A DNA stretch of 64,000 bases from Streptomyces griseofuscus (GTDB taxonomy: Bacteria > Actinomycetota > Actinomycetes > Streptomycetales > Streptomycetaceae). The notes beneath the pieces were generated by a model. The model saw nothing but the letters and a program-made list of their open reading frames with translations. It did no database searches and had not been told where the DNA came from. The stretch's first letter is position 1; each line of letters begins with the position of its first letter. The stretch is from positions 4,030,001 to 4,094,000 of the forward strand of contig NZ_CP051006.1 of NCBI RefSeq assembly GCF_014673495.1, read 5' to 3'. Both the position numbers and the translations under genes were made by a program. Below are positions 42,439-51,023 of the stretch, one piece after another.

Positions 42439-42972
42439 TCAGTGAGGGTGGCGGTGGTGGGTGTGGGTGGCGGCCAGGGTGATGAAGAGGGTCAGGATCG
42501 CGGCGGGGGTGGTGATCGTGGTCAGCCAGGCTGTCGGGGTGTCGGGGTTCTCGGCCAGGCGGAGGGCGCCGATGACCGTGGCGGTGGTCAGGCCGGTGGT
42601 GAGGAGGGCGGCGACCACGTAGCGGGTGCGGTCGGAGGTCGGTGGGGGCTGGGTGGGGGCCAAGTCCGTCCAGTGGGTGGCGGCTTCGCGGGTCTCGCGG
42701 GAGTGGTGCAGGGCGGAGGAGATGAGGAGGGCGAGCGCCGGCAGGGTGCCGGTGGCGGCGGCTGCCGCCGGCCAGGTCCAGGGGTTCGTGGTGAGGAGGA
42801 GGACGCCGACGGTCGCGGCCGTCGCCCATGCCGTCACGCACGACGCCGCCCGCATCCGGCGGGAGACCGGGCGGTCGGCGCCGGCGCGCAGGTCGGCGAG
42901 GGCCGGGAGGTACCAGACACAGCCGGCGGCGGTCACCGCGGCGGTGGCCAGGGCCAGTACGGGATGCGCCAC
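42439..42972 (-). CDS. Small integral membrane protein coupled to ctaD
   Basis: 177 aa from a GTG at 42972, two bases after the ctaD stop, so translation is coupled; GAGGCGGTGAG at the end of ctaD serves as ribosome site. Four hydrophobic segments (VLALATAAVTAAGCVWYL, VTAWATAATVGVLLL, LPALALLISSALH, AAILTLFITLAATH) with a His-rich end (THTHHRHPH). No family recognised. Context suggests an accessory to the orphan oxidase subunit I; the His-rich tail could bind a metal such as copper. Confidence 0.7.
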   Translation of the reverse strand: MAHPVLALATAAVTAAGCVWYLPALADLRAGADRPVSRRMRAASCVTAWATAATVGVLLLTTNPWTWPAAAAATGTLPALALLISSALHHSRETREAATHWTDLAPTQPPPTSDRTRYVVAALLTTGLTTATVIGALRLAENPDTPTAWLTTITTPAAILTLFITLAATHTHHRHPH

Positions 42973-42974
42973 GG

Positions 42975-44675
42975 CTAGCTCACCGCCTCTGCCTCGAGGG
43001 CCGCGATCTCCGGGTGGTGCAGGTCGAACGCCGGGGATTCGCTGCGGATGCGGGGCAGCGCGGTGAAGTTGTGCCGCGGGGGCGGGCAGGAGGTCGCCCA
43101 CTCAAGTGAACGGCCGTAGCCCCAGGGGTCGTCCACGCCCACCGGCTCGGCGTACTTCGCGGTCTTCCAGACGTTGTAGAAGAACGGCAGGATGGACAGG
43201 CCGAGGAGGAACGAACCGATCGTGGACACGGTGTTGAGGGCGGTGAAGCCGTCGGTGGCCAGGTAGTCGGCGTACCGGCGCGGCATGCCCTCGGCACCCA
43301 GCCAGTGCTGGACGAGGAAGGTGAGGTGGAAGCCCACCGTCAGCGTCCAGAAGGTGATCTTCCCGAGGCGTTCGTCCAGCATCTTGCCCGTGAACTTCGG
43401 CCACCAGAAGTGGAATCCGGCGAACATCGCGTACACGACCGTACCGAAGATCGTGTAGTGGAAGTGGGCCACCACGAAGTACGAGTCGGAGACGTGGAAG
43501 TCCAGCGGCGGCGAGGCCAGGATCACACCGGTCAGACCGCCGAAGACGAAGGTGATGAGGAAGCCGGTCGTCCACAGCATCGGGGTCTCGAAGCTGAGCG
43601 AACCCTTCCACATCGTGCCGATCCAGTTGAAGAACTTCACCCCGGTCGGCACGGCGATCAGGAAGGTCATGAAGGAGAAGAAGGGCAGCAGCACGCCACC
43701 CGTGACGTACATGTGGTGCGCCCAGACCGTGACCGACAGGCCGGCGATGGAGATCGTCGCGGCGATCAGGCCCATGTAGCCGAACATCGGCTTGCGGGAG
43801 AAGACCGGGACGACCTCCGAGACGATGCCGAAGAACGGCAAGGCCAGGATGTAGACCTCTGGATGGCCGAAGAACCAGAAGAGGTGCTGCCACAGCAGGG
43901 CGCCGCCGTTGGCCGCGTCGAAGACATGGCTGCCGAACTTGCGGTCACACTCCAGCGCGAACAGGGCCGCGGCCAGGACCGGGAAGACGATCAGGACCAG
44001 GAGCGCGGTCAGCAGCACGTTCCATACGAAGATCGGCATGCGGAACATGGTCATACCGGGCGCGCGCATGCAGATGATCGTCGTGATGAAGTTGACCGCG
44101 CCCGCGATCGAGCCGAAGCCGGACAGCGCCACGCCCATGATCCACAGGTCGGCCCCGAGCCCCGGCGAGTGCACCGCGTCGGACAGCGGGGCGTACAGGA
44201 ACCATCCGAAGTCCGCCGCGCCGTCGGGCGTCAGAAAGCCGCCCGCCGCGATCAGCGAGCCGAACAGGAACAGCCAGAAGGCCAGCATGTTCAGCCGGGG
44301 GAACGCCACGTCCGGCGCGCCGATCTGAAGCGGCATGATCCAGTTCGCGAAGCCGGTGAACAGCGGCATCGCGAACAGCAGCAGCATGATCGAGCCGTGC
44401 ATGGTGAAGGCCTGGTTGAACTGCTCGTTCGTCATGATCTGTAGTCCGGGCCGGGCCAGTTCGGCGCGCATCAGCAACGCCAGCACGCCACCGATCAGGA
44501 AGAACGCGAACGCGCAGACCAGGTACATCGTCCCGATCTGCTTGTGGTCCGTGGTCGTCAGCCACTGGATCCAGGTGGGCCGTGTGCGTCGTACGGCCGG
44601 CTGCCGCGGGCCGGCCTCGGTGACCTCGGCGCTCGGCCGCTCGGTCATCACCTTGTGTATCTGTGCCTCGTCCAC
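42975..44675 (-). CDS. ctaD: Cytochrome c oxidase subunit I (aa3-type), orphan copy
   Basis: 566 aa from a GTG at 44675 with GGGAGGGA nine bases upstream; an ATG at 44555 is an alternative. Twelve transmembrane helices. Haem and copper ligands: His in AFTMHGSIM, HPEVYIL, WAHHMY and AHFHYT. Reduces O2 in the respiratory membrane with proton pumping. No ctaC, ctaE, ctaF or qcr genes are nearby, so this is a second copy apart from the main ctaCDFE-qcrCAB locus. It probably joins the subunits of that locus under other conditions. Confidence 0.93.
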   Translation of the reverse strand: MDEAQIHKVMTERPSAEVTEAGPRQPAVRRTRPTWIQWLTTTDHKQIGTMYLVCAFAFFLIGGVLALLMRAELARPGLQIMTNEQFNQAFTMHGSIMLLLFAMPLFTGFANWIMPLQIGAPDVAFPRLNMLAFWLFLFGSLIAAGGFLTPDGAADFGWFLYAPLSDAVHSPGLGADLWIMGVALSGFGSIAGAVNFITTIICMRAPGMTMFRMPIFVWNVLLTALLVLIVFPVLAAALFALECDRKFGSHVFDAANGGALLWQHLFWFFGHPEVYILALPFFGIVSEVVPVFSRKPMFGYMGLIAATISIAGLSVTVWAHHMYVTGGVLLPFFSFMTFLIAVPTGVKFFNWIGTMWKGSLSFETPMLWTTGFLITFVFGGLTGVILASPPLDFHVSDSYFVVAHFHYTIFGTVVYAMFAGFHFWWPKFTGKMLDERLGKITFWTLTVGFHLTFLVQHWLGAEGMPRRYADYLATDGFTALNTVSTIGSFLLGLSILPFFYNVWKTAKYAEPVGVDDPWGYGRSLEWATSCPPPRHNFTALPRIRSESPAFDLHHPEIAALEAEAVS

Positions 44676-44863
44676 CGGATGGCGTCCCTCCCAGCTGTGC
44701 ATGTCGGAGCCGGCCGGGAAGCGCCACGCGTGCGGGTTGTGGACCCGGCGCTTCCCGGCCCGCCACATGATCGGCCCGGGGACACCCCTCGCCGATAGGG
44801 CCCAACAGGCCCGGGTACGCCCCTCGGCAGGGCCGGGTGGCCCCTCTTGCCTCGCGCTTGCCG

Positions 44864-45640
44864 TCAGTGCCTGCGGTACAGCGGGGTGCCGAAGACCGCC
44901 CTGTCCCCGGGTACGACCGCGAGGTCCAGGCCGTGGTCCAGGCGCACCCGCAGCAGGGGGTCCCGGGCCAGGTCGGCGGCCAGGTCGCGCACCGCCTCCG
45001 CCAAGTTGTCCGCGGCTGCGGGCAGTTGGTCGTCCGTCTCGGCGGACGCCGGTACGACGACCAGCCGGGCGTCCGTGTCACCGGCGGCCGGCAGCAGATG
45101 GGCGCGGCTCACGGCGGGATGGCGGGCCAGGATCGCGCACAGGGCCGCGGCGATCTCGGGGTCGCGTGGCGGAGGCAGATGGGGACGGCGTTCGGCGACC
45201 GCGCGCAGGGCGGCGCCGGAGAGTTCGTAGAAGACCGGGCCGGACAGGTCGATCAGGAGAGTCTCGGCGCCCGCGTGCCAGGCGGCCTCGACCGCCTGGC
45301 AGGCCGGGACCGGTGCGGGGCGGGCGCCGGGGCGCCAGCGGGCCAGCGCGTCGAGGCCGGTGAAGGCCGGCAGTCCGCGGCGGCCGTCGGGGAGGTGCAG
45401 GGTGGCGACCGCCATGTCGCTCGTCTTCTCGCCCTTGCGGCCGTCCGGGCCGATCTCCGTCTCGCCGAGTACGGCGACGATCGGCACCAGCAGGCGGGCG
45501 TCCGCGAGCAGGGCGAGCAGTTCGGTCTCCGCCGTGACGGAGGGGGCGGCGGACCAGGCGGTCAGGGCGGCGGCGAGACGGGGTTCGGGTGAGCCGTCGT
45601 CGCCCGCGAAACCCGGGTCGGGGATGTTCTTGCGCTCCAT
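44864..45640 (-). CDS. SseB-family protein
   Basis: 258 aa. RLAAALTAWSAAPSVTAETELLALLADARLLVPIVA is the SseB N-terminal domain signature; the C-terminal half is a helical SseB-associated domain. Named after a type III secretion protein, but common in Streptomyces with unknown housekeeping roles. TAGCGT ends six bases before the ATG, so probably leaderless. Monocistronic, between ctaD and a VKOR gene. Confidence 0.86.
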   Translation of the reverse strand: MERKNIPDPGFAGDDGSPEPRLAAALTAWSAAPSVTAETELLALLADARLLVPIVAVLGETEIGPDGRKGEKTSDMAVATLHLPDGRRGLPAFTGLDALARWRPGARPAPVPACQAVEAAWHAGAETLLIDLSGPVFYELSGAALRAVAERRPHLPPPRDPEIAAALCAILARHPAVSRAHLLPAAGDTDARLVVVPASAETDDQLPAAADNLAEAVRDLAADLARDPLLRVRLDHGLDLAVVPGDRAVFGTPLYRRH

Positions 45641-45715
45641 CGCGCGACGCTAACCAGGGCGAGGCGGGGGGAGGGAGGGCCGATCGGCCCCGGCCTCCTC
45701 GACAGCTGGGGCAGC

Positions 45716-45758
45716 GAAAACGGGGTCAGGGAAGCGGGGTCAGGGGAAGCGGGATCAG
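45716..45758. repeat. Threefold short repeat spanning the VKOR stop codon
   Basis: GAAGCGGGATCAG (45746-45758, holding the VKOR stop) is repeated as GAAGCGGGGTCAG (45731-45743) and GAAAACGGGGTCAG (45716-45729). Each copy has its own TGA on the minus strand. Confidence 0.75.
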
Positions 45759-46414
45759 AACAGCGACACCCAGTAGTCCCACCACCGCGTGGCGATCAGC
45801 ATCACGATGCCCAGGTACCAGGTCACCGGCAGCACCCAGTGGAACTCCAGCACGCCCGCCACCACGGCGCGGGGCGCGCGGATGACGCCGTGCATCAGGT
45901 TGTGCGCGGTGGTGTACCAGAACATCGCGATGGTGGCCGCCCAGGCCAGGCAGCACCACAGGCACAGCGCGCCGATGCCGTACAGGGCCTGGCTCATCAG
46001 CCACATGCAGAAGCCCGCGCCGAACAACGTGCCCGCGTTCAGACCGAGCCAGAACCAGCGCCGGAAGCGGGCGCCGGACAGCAGGGCGAAGCCGATGGTG
46101 ACCACGACCGGGTAGGCGGCGAGGCCCAGCAGGGGGTTGGGGAAGCCGAGGACGGACGCCTGGGCACTGCGCATCACGTCGGAGCAGGACAGCACCGGGC
46201 TGAGATTGCAGGACGGGGTGAAGTGCGGGTCCTGGATCAGCTGGATCTTGTCGATCGTGATCACGAAGGAGGCCAGGATGCCGAGCGCGCCGGTCACGAT
46301 CAGCAGCCAGGCGTAGGCGCGGGAGGCGGTGGTCGTGGCCTCGGGCGGGATCGGCGGGCTGCTCCGCCGGTCCCGCTGCCGAGGGGTGGCGCCGGTGGTC
46401 GTGTCACTGGTCAT
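45755..46414 (-). CDS. Vitamin K epoxide reductase-family (VKOR) membrane protein
   Basis: 219 aa with five hydrophobic helices. Loop Cys pair in PSCNLSPVLSCSDVM and the quinone-side CxxC in LCLWCC match bacterial VKOR, which reoxidises DsbA-like proteins using menaquinone to make disulfides in exported proteins. No DsbA fusion or neighbour is present. A short repeat spans its stop codon. The promoter is not obvious. Confidence 0.9.
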   Translation of the reverse strand: MTSDTTTGATPRQRDRRSSPPIPPEATTTASRAYAWLLIVTGALGILASFVITIDKIQLIQDPHFTPSCNLSPVLSCSDVMRSAQASVLGFPNPLLGLAAYPVVVTIGFALLSGARFRRWFWLGLNAGTLFGAGFCMWLMSQALYGIGALCLWCCLAWAATIAMFWYTTAHNLMHGVIRAPRAVVAGVLEFHWVLPVTWYLGIVMLIATRWWDYWVSLF

Positions 46415-46531
46415 CGGGCGTTCCGCCTTGCCGGTGGTGGTCGGGGGCCGACGGACCAGTGAAGTCAGGGCGGACGGGGGCGGACAAGGGCCGAACGGCC
46501 CGCGCGCGGGTGTTCGAGCCCGGTCAGCGGA

Positions 46532-46819
46532 TCACGCCAGCGAGAGGAACAGCCGCTCCATCCGCGCCTTCATCGCCTCCGCGTCCTCCCCGTTCTTGCG
46601 GCCCGACTCGATGTCGGCCACGCACTGCTGAAGCCCCGTGGCGATGATCGCGAAACCGGCGCGGTCCAGCGCCCGCGAGGCGGCGGCCAGCTGGGTGACG
46701 ACGTCCTCGCAGTCCCGGCCCTCCTCGATCATCCGGATCACCCCGGAGATCTGGCCCTGCGCACGCCGCAGCCGGTTCAGGACCGCCTTCAGGGACGCGC
46801 CCTCAAGCTCCAGTTCCAC
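46532..46819 (-). CDS. CsoR/CstR-family repressor lacking the copper His
   Basis: 95 aa from a GTG at 46819 with GAGGAG upstream. DUF156/CsoR fold: LNRLRRAQGQISGVIRMIEE. The first thiol is in GRDCEDVV and the second in GLQQCVADI. In copper-sensing CsoR the second is preceded by His (H-x-x-x-C); here that position is Gly, as in persulfide-sensing CstR-like proteins. It should repress its own transcription through the palindrome just upstream. A rhodanese or sulfide gene would be a usual target but none is adjacent; VKOR is downstream. Confidence 0.87.
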   Translation of the reverse strand: MELELEGASLKAVLNRLRRAQGQISGVIRMIEEGRDCEDVVTQLAAASRALDRAGFAIIATGLQQCVADIESGRKNGEDAEAMKARMERLFLSLA

Positions 46820-46836
46820 GCTCACTCCTCGAAAAA

Positions 46837-46850
46837 TACCCCTAGGGGTA
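46837..46850. promoter_or_regulatory. CsoR/CstR operator palindrome
   Basis: TACCCCTAGGGGTA is a perfect 14-bp palindrome 18 bases before the repressor start, a known operator form for CsoR/CstR repressors. It lies in the divergent region shared with nadE, 73 bases from the nadE start. Confidence 0.8.
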
Positions 46851-46909
46851 CTGTACGTCCGGGTTCGGGGCAAAGGCGAGCGCCTGTGACCGCCGTAGGG
46901 CAGAAGTTC

Positions 46910-46915
46910 TAGGCT
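46910..46915 (+). promoter_or_regulatory. -10 element TAGGCT of nadE
   Basis: TAGGCT ends seven bases before the nadE GTG. A GTGACC at 46886 is a fair -35 at about the right distance. A leaderless transcript is expected. Confidence 0.6.
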
Positions 46916-46922
46916 TCCCCCT

Positions 46923-48998
46923 GTGAACTTCTGGTCGATCTATCAGCATGGCTTCGCGCGCGTCGCCGCGTGCACGGGCCACACCGTCATCGCCGACCCC
47001 GGCGCCAACGCCGAATCGGTCCTGCGCCAGGCGCGCCGGTGCGCCGAGGAGGGCGTCGCCGTCGCCGTCTTCCCGGAGATGGTGCTGTGCGGCTACTCGA
47101 TCGAGGACCTGCTGCTCCAGGACCCGCTGCTCGACGCGGTCGAGACGGCCCTGGCGGCGGTGGTCGCCGGTTCCGCGGACCTGCTGCCGGTGCTGGTCGT
47201 CGGCGCGCCGCTGCGCCACCGCAACCGGATCTACAACTGCGCGGTCGTCGTGCACCGCGGCAAGGTCCTCGGCGTGGCCCCGAAGTCGTACCCGCCGAAC
47301 TACCGGGAGTTCTACGAGCGCCGCCAGATCGCCGGGGGCGACGACGAGCGCGGCGGCACCATCCGGATCGGCGGCGCGGACGTGCCGTTCGGCGTGGATC
47401 TGCTGTTCGCGGCGGACGACGTGCCGGGCCTGGTGCTGCACGCGGAGATCTGCGAGGACATGTGGGTGCCGGTGCCGCCGAGCGCGGAGGCGGCGCTCGC
47501 GGGGGCGACCGTGCTGGCGAACCTCTCCGGCAGCCCGATCACCGTCGGCCGCGCCGAGGACCGCAGGCTGCTGTGCCGATCGGCCTCCTCCCGCTGCCTG
47601 TCCGCGTACGTCTACGCGGCGGCCGGTCTCGGCGAGTCGACCACCGATCTGTCCTGGGACGGCCAGACGATGATCTACGAGAACGGGGTGCTGCTGGCCG
47701 AGTCCGAGCGCTTCCCGCTCGGCGAGCAGTTCGCGGTGGCCGACATCGATCTCGATCTGCTGCGGCAGGAGCGCAGCCGGATGGGCAGCTTCGACGACAA
47801 CCGTCGTACCCATGCCGCGCGCACCGGCGACTTCCGCACGGTGTCCTTCCCTCTGGACCCGCCGGTCGCCGCCGATCTGGGGCTGCGGCGCCGCGTGGAG
47901 CGCTTCCCGTTCGTGCCGGCCGACCCGGACCGGCTCGCCCTGGACTGCTACGAGGCGTACAACATCCAGGTCGAGGGGCTCCAGCAGCGGCTCGGCGCGA
48001 TCGGCGGCCCCAAGGTGGTCATCGGCGTCTCCGGCGGTCTGGACTCCACGCACGCGCTGATCGTCGCCGCCCGCGCGATGGACCGCGCCGGGCGCCCGCG
48101 CAGCGACATCCTGGGCTTCACGCTGCCCGGCTTCGCCACCAGCGACCACACCAAGGACAACGCGCACCGGCTGATGCGGGCGCTCGGCATCACCGCGGCC
48201 GAGCTGGACATCACGCCGACCGCGCGGCTGATGCTCAAGGAGATGGGCCACCCCTTCGCCGCGGGTGAGCCGGTGTACGACGTCACGTTCGAGAACGTCC
48301 AGGCGGGGCTGCGCACCGACTACCTGTTCCGGCTGGCCAACCAGCGCGGCGGCATCGTGCTCGGCACCGGCGACCTCTCCGAGCTGGCGCTCGGCTGGTC
48401 GACGTACGGCGTCGGCGACCAGATGAGCCACTACAACGTCAATTCCGGTGTGCCCAAGACACTGATCCAGCATCTGATCCGCTGGGTGATCAGCAGCGAG
48501 CAGTTCGACGCGGAGACCGGCGAGATCCTCGCCGCGATCCTGGACACCGAGATCAGCCCGGAGCTGGTGCCGGGCGAGGAGATGCAGTCCACCGAGTCGA
48601 AGATCGGCCCGTACGCGCTGCACGACTTCACCCTCTTCCAGGTGCTGCGCCACGGCTTCCGGCCCTCGAAGATCGCCTTCCTGGCCTGGCACGCCTGGCA
48701 CGACGCGGCGTCGGGCGCCTGGCCGCCCGGCTTCCCCGAGGCCAAGCGGGTGGCGTACGACCTCGCGGAGATCGTGCGCTGGCTGGAGGTCTTCTGCCGC
48801 CGCTTCTTCGCCTTCGCCCAGTTCAAGCGCTCGGCCATGCCGAACGGGCCCAAGGTCTCGGCCGGCGGTTCCCTCTCCCCGCGCGGCGACTGGCGGGCCC
48901 CCTCGGACGGCAACGCCCGGGTGTGGCTCGCGGACCTGGCGCGCTTCGACTTCGAGGAGGCGGCGGCCGAGGTGGAGAGGGCGGCGGCCGAGCGCTGA
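46923..48998 (+). CDS. nadE: Glutamine-dependent NAD+ synthetase
   Basis: 691 aa, the long two-domain form. The N-terminal nitrilase-type glutaminase has triad Glu (VFPEMVLCGY), Lys (PKSYPPNYREFYE) and Cys (LHAEICEDMW); the C-terminal synthetase has the PP-loop VSGGLDSTHAL and GTGDLSELALGW. Converts nicotinate adenine dinucleotide to NAD+ using glutamine-derived ammonia. GTG start without a ribosome site. Followed by a 13-bp hairpin. Confidence 0.96.
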   Translation: MNFWSIYQHGFARVAACTGHTVIADPGANAESVLRQARRCAEEGVAVAVFPEMVLCGYSIEDLLLQDPLLDAVETALAAVVAGSADLLPVLVVGAPLRHRNRIYNCAVVVHRGKVLGVAPKSYPPNYREFYERRQIAGGDDERGGTIRIGGADVPFGVDLLFAADDVPGLVLHAEICEDMWVPVPPSAEAALAGATVLANLSGSPITVGRAEDRRLLCRSASSRCLSAYVYAAAGLGESTTDLSWDGQTMIYENGVLLAESERFPLGEQFAVADIDLDLLRQERSRMGSFDDNRRTHAARTGDFRTVSFPLDPPVAADLGLRRRVERFPFVPADPDRLALDCYEAYNIQVEGLQQRLGAIGGPKVVIGVSGGLDSTHALIVAARAMDRAGRPRSDILGFTLPGFATSDHTKDNAHRLMRALGITAAELDITPTARLMLKEMGHPFAAGEPVYDVTFENVQAGLRTDYLFRLANQRGGIVLGTGDLSELALGWSTYGVGDQMSHYNVNSGVPKTLIQHLIRWVISSEQFDAETGEILAAILDTEISPELVPGEEMQSTESKIGPYALHDFTLFQVLRHGFRPSKIAFLAWHAWHDAASGAWPPGFPEAKRVAYDLAEIVRWLEVFCRRFFAFAQFKRSAMPNGPKVSAGGSLSPRGDWRAPSDGNARVWLADLARFDFEEAAAEVERAAAER

Positions 48999-49032
48999 CG
49001 GACGCCGCCAGCCGTCATAAAGGCCGCCACGG

Positions 49033-49068
49033 GGGCCGAACGCCGGTGTGCGACACGGCGTTCGGCCC
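49033..49068 (+). terminator. Terminator of nadE
   Basis: GGGCCGAACGCCG (49033-49045) pairs perfectly with 49056-49068 around a ten-base loop, 34 bases after the nadE stop. Confidence 0.85.
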
Positions 49069-49109
49069 GCCCTGGAACCAGTCTTCTTCCTGAGGCAGTC
49101 TTTCCCTTC

Positions 49110-50936
49110 GTGGCGAGCGTTCCGTTTCAAGGGGGACCCGGCGCACCCCATATGGTGGTGTGCGGGGACGACGGGCTTGCGCACCGGCTGGCGGCCGAGT
49201 TGCGCGGGGTGTACGGCGAGCAGGTGACCCTGGTGGTGCCGCCGGCCGAGCGCGCGGCGAGAGGGCCGGTGGTCGGCCGGGCGCGGGCCGCCTCGGCGGC
49301 ACTGCTCGACCGGGTGGTCAACGCGGCGGTCGGCGGTCGGCCGATCGCGCCGGGTACGGCGGGCGCGGTGGCCGCGGCTGCCGGGCCGGTCGGCGAACCT
49401 GTGCTCGAAGCCGTGGAGTTGACCGAGGCGGTGCTCGCCGCGGCCGGGGTGGAGCGGGCCACCGCGCTCGCGCTGGTGCACGACGACGACGAGACCAACA
49501 TCCGTGCCGCGCTCACCGCCCGCCGGCTCAACCCCAGGCTGCGACTCGTACTGCGGCTCTACAACCGGCGGTTGGGCCAGCACATCGAGGAACTCCTCGA
49601 CCAGGCGGCCGCGTTGGCGTACGACGGCGGGGGCGACACGGACGTGGAGGCGTCGACGACCGTACTGTCCGACGCCGACACCGCCGCGCCCGCGCTGGCC
49701 GCGACCGCGCTCGCGGGCACCAGCAAGGTCGTACAGACCGAGGGCCTGCTGCTGCGGGCGGTGGAACGGCCGCTGCCCGCCGACTCGGGCCTGCACACCC
49801 TCGCCCTGCTGTCGGTGAGCGATCCCACCGCCGGGGACCAGGAGCCCCGGCTGCTGCCGGCCGACGAGGAGGTGCGGGGCGCCGCCGGACGGACCGCGAT
49901 CGTGCTGGAGCAGGTGTCCACGGCCGGCGGGCCCGAGTCGGCGGCGCGCGGCGCGGGGGTCATCCCCTGGCTCAACTCGCTGTTCTCGCGGCGGCTGCGG
50001 TGGTCGCTGGCCGGTCTGGTCGGCTGTGTGCTGGCGCTGGCGATCGCCCTGTGGGCGGTGACCGGGATCCAGCCGGTGCGGGCCTTCTACCTCACCCTGC
50101 TCGACATGTTCGCCATCGACGACCCGGCGGTCGGCGCCCCGCTCGGCCGCCAGCTGCTCCAACTCCTTTCCGCGCTGGTGGGGTTGCTGCTGCTGCCGGT
50201 GCTGCTGGCCGCGGTCCTTGAGGCGCTGGGCACCTTCCGCACCGCCACCTCGCTGCGCAGGCCGCCGCGCGGACTCGGCGGGCATGTGGTGCTGTTGGGG
50301 CTCGGCAAGATCGGCACCCGGGTGCTGACCCGGCTGCGGGAGCTGAACGTGCCCGTCGTCTGCGTCGAGTCCGACCCCGAGGCGCGGGGGCTCGCCACGG
50401 CGCGCCGGCTGCGGGTGCCGGTGGTGCTCGGGGACGTCACCCAGGAGGGGGTGCTGGAGTCCGCGAAGATCCACCGGGCGCAGGCCCTGCTCGCGGTGAC
50501 CAGCGCGGACACCACGAACCTGGAGGCGGCGCTGTACGCGCGGACGGTACGGCCGGATCTGCGGGTGGTGCTGCGGCTGTACGACGACGACTTCGCCACG
50601 GCGGTCTACCGGACCCTGCGTGCCGCCTATCCGGGCGCCCTGACCCGGAGCCGGAGCGTGACGCATCTGGCGGCGCCCGCCTTCGCGGGGGCGATGCTCG
50701 GCCGGCAGGTGCTCGGCGCGGTGGCGGTGGAGCGGCAGGTGCTGCTGTTCGCCGCGGTCGACGTGGACGGCCATCCCATGCTGGAGGGCCGCACCGTGGA
50801 CCAGGCGTTCCGCCCCGGCTCCTGGCGGGTGCTGGCGCTCGCGGGCCGCAGCGACACCCCCGCCGACCATGTACTGGCGAAGGGGGACCGGGTGGTGGTC
50901 GCCGTCACCCGCAGGGGCCTGGCCGCACTGCGCTGA
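49110..50936 (+). CDS. TrkA/RCK-type NAD-binding protein with two membrane helices
   Basis: 608 aa. An N-terminal TrkA_N-like domain (MVVCGDDGLAHRLAAEL), then two transmembrane segments (about 292-315 and 347-373) resembling a K+-channel pore pair, then a second TrkA_N Rossmann domain with GGHVVLLGLGKIGTRVL, CVESDPEA and GDVTQEGVLESA. Two RCK-like domains suggest a ligand-gated K+ channel or transporter subunit, although the canonical GYG filter is not visible. GTG start. CAGTCT precedes it by eight bases. Confidence 0.83.
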   Translation: MASVPFQGGPGAPHMVVCGDDGLAHRLAAELRGVYGEQVTLVVPPAERAARGPVVGRARAASAALLDRVVNAAVGGRPIAPGTAGAVAAAAGPVGEPVLEAVELTEAVLAAAGVERATALALVHDDDETNIRAALTARRLNPRLRLVLRLYNRRLGQHIEELLDQAAALAYDGGGDTDVEASTTVLSDADTAAPALAATALAGTSKVVQTEGLLLRAVERPLPADSGLHTLALLSVSDPTAGDQEPRLLPADEEVRGAAGRTAIVLEQVSTAGGPESAARGAGVIPWLNSLFSRRLRWSLAGLVGCVLALAIALWAVTGIQPVRAFYLTLLDMFAIDDPAVGAPLGRQLLQLLSALVGLLLLPVLLAAVLEALGTFRTATSLRRPPRGLGGHVVLLGLGKIGTRVLTRLRELNVPVVCVESDPEARGLATARRLRVPVVLGDVTQEGVLESAKIHRAQALLAVTSADTTNLEAALYARTVRPDLRVVLRLYDDDFATAVYRTLRAAYPGALTRSRSVTHLAAPAFAGAMLGRQVLGAVAVERQVLLFAAVDVDGHPMLEGRTVDQAFRPGSWRVLALAGRSDTPADHVLAKGDRVVVAVTRRGLAALR

Positions 50937-51023
50937 ACCCGTCCGCCGACCCCCCGCCGACCCGACCCCCCGCCGACCCCTCCGGCGGGATGCCGGAGAG
51001 AAGCGGGCGGGCAGGGCGGACGG

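Noticed and set aside
46842..50870. Very long minus-strand reading frame opposite nadE and the TrkA-like gene
   Set aside because: A GC-rich antisense shadow; the sense genes have clear catalytic motifs.
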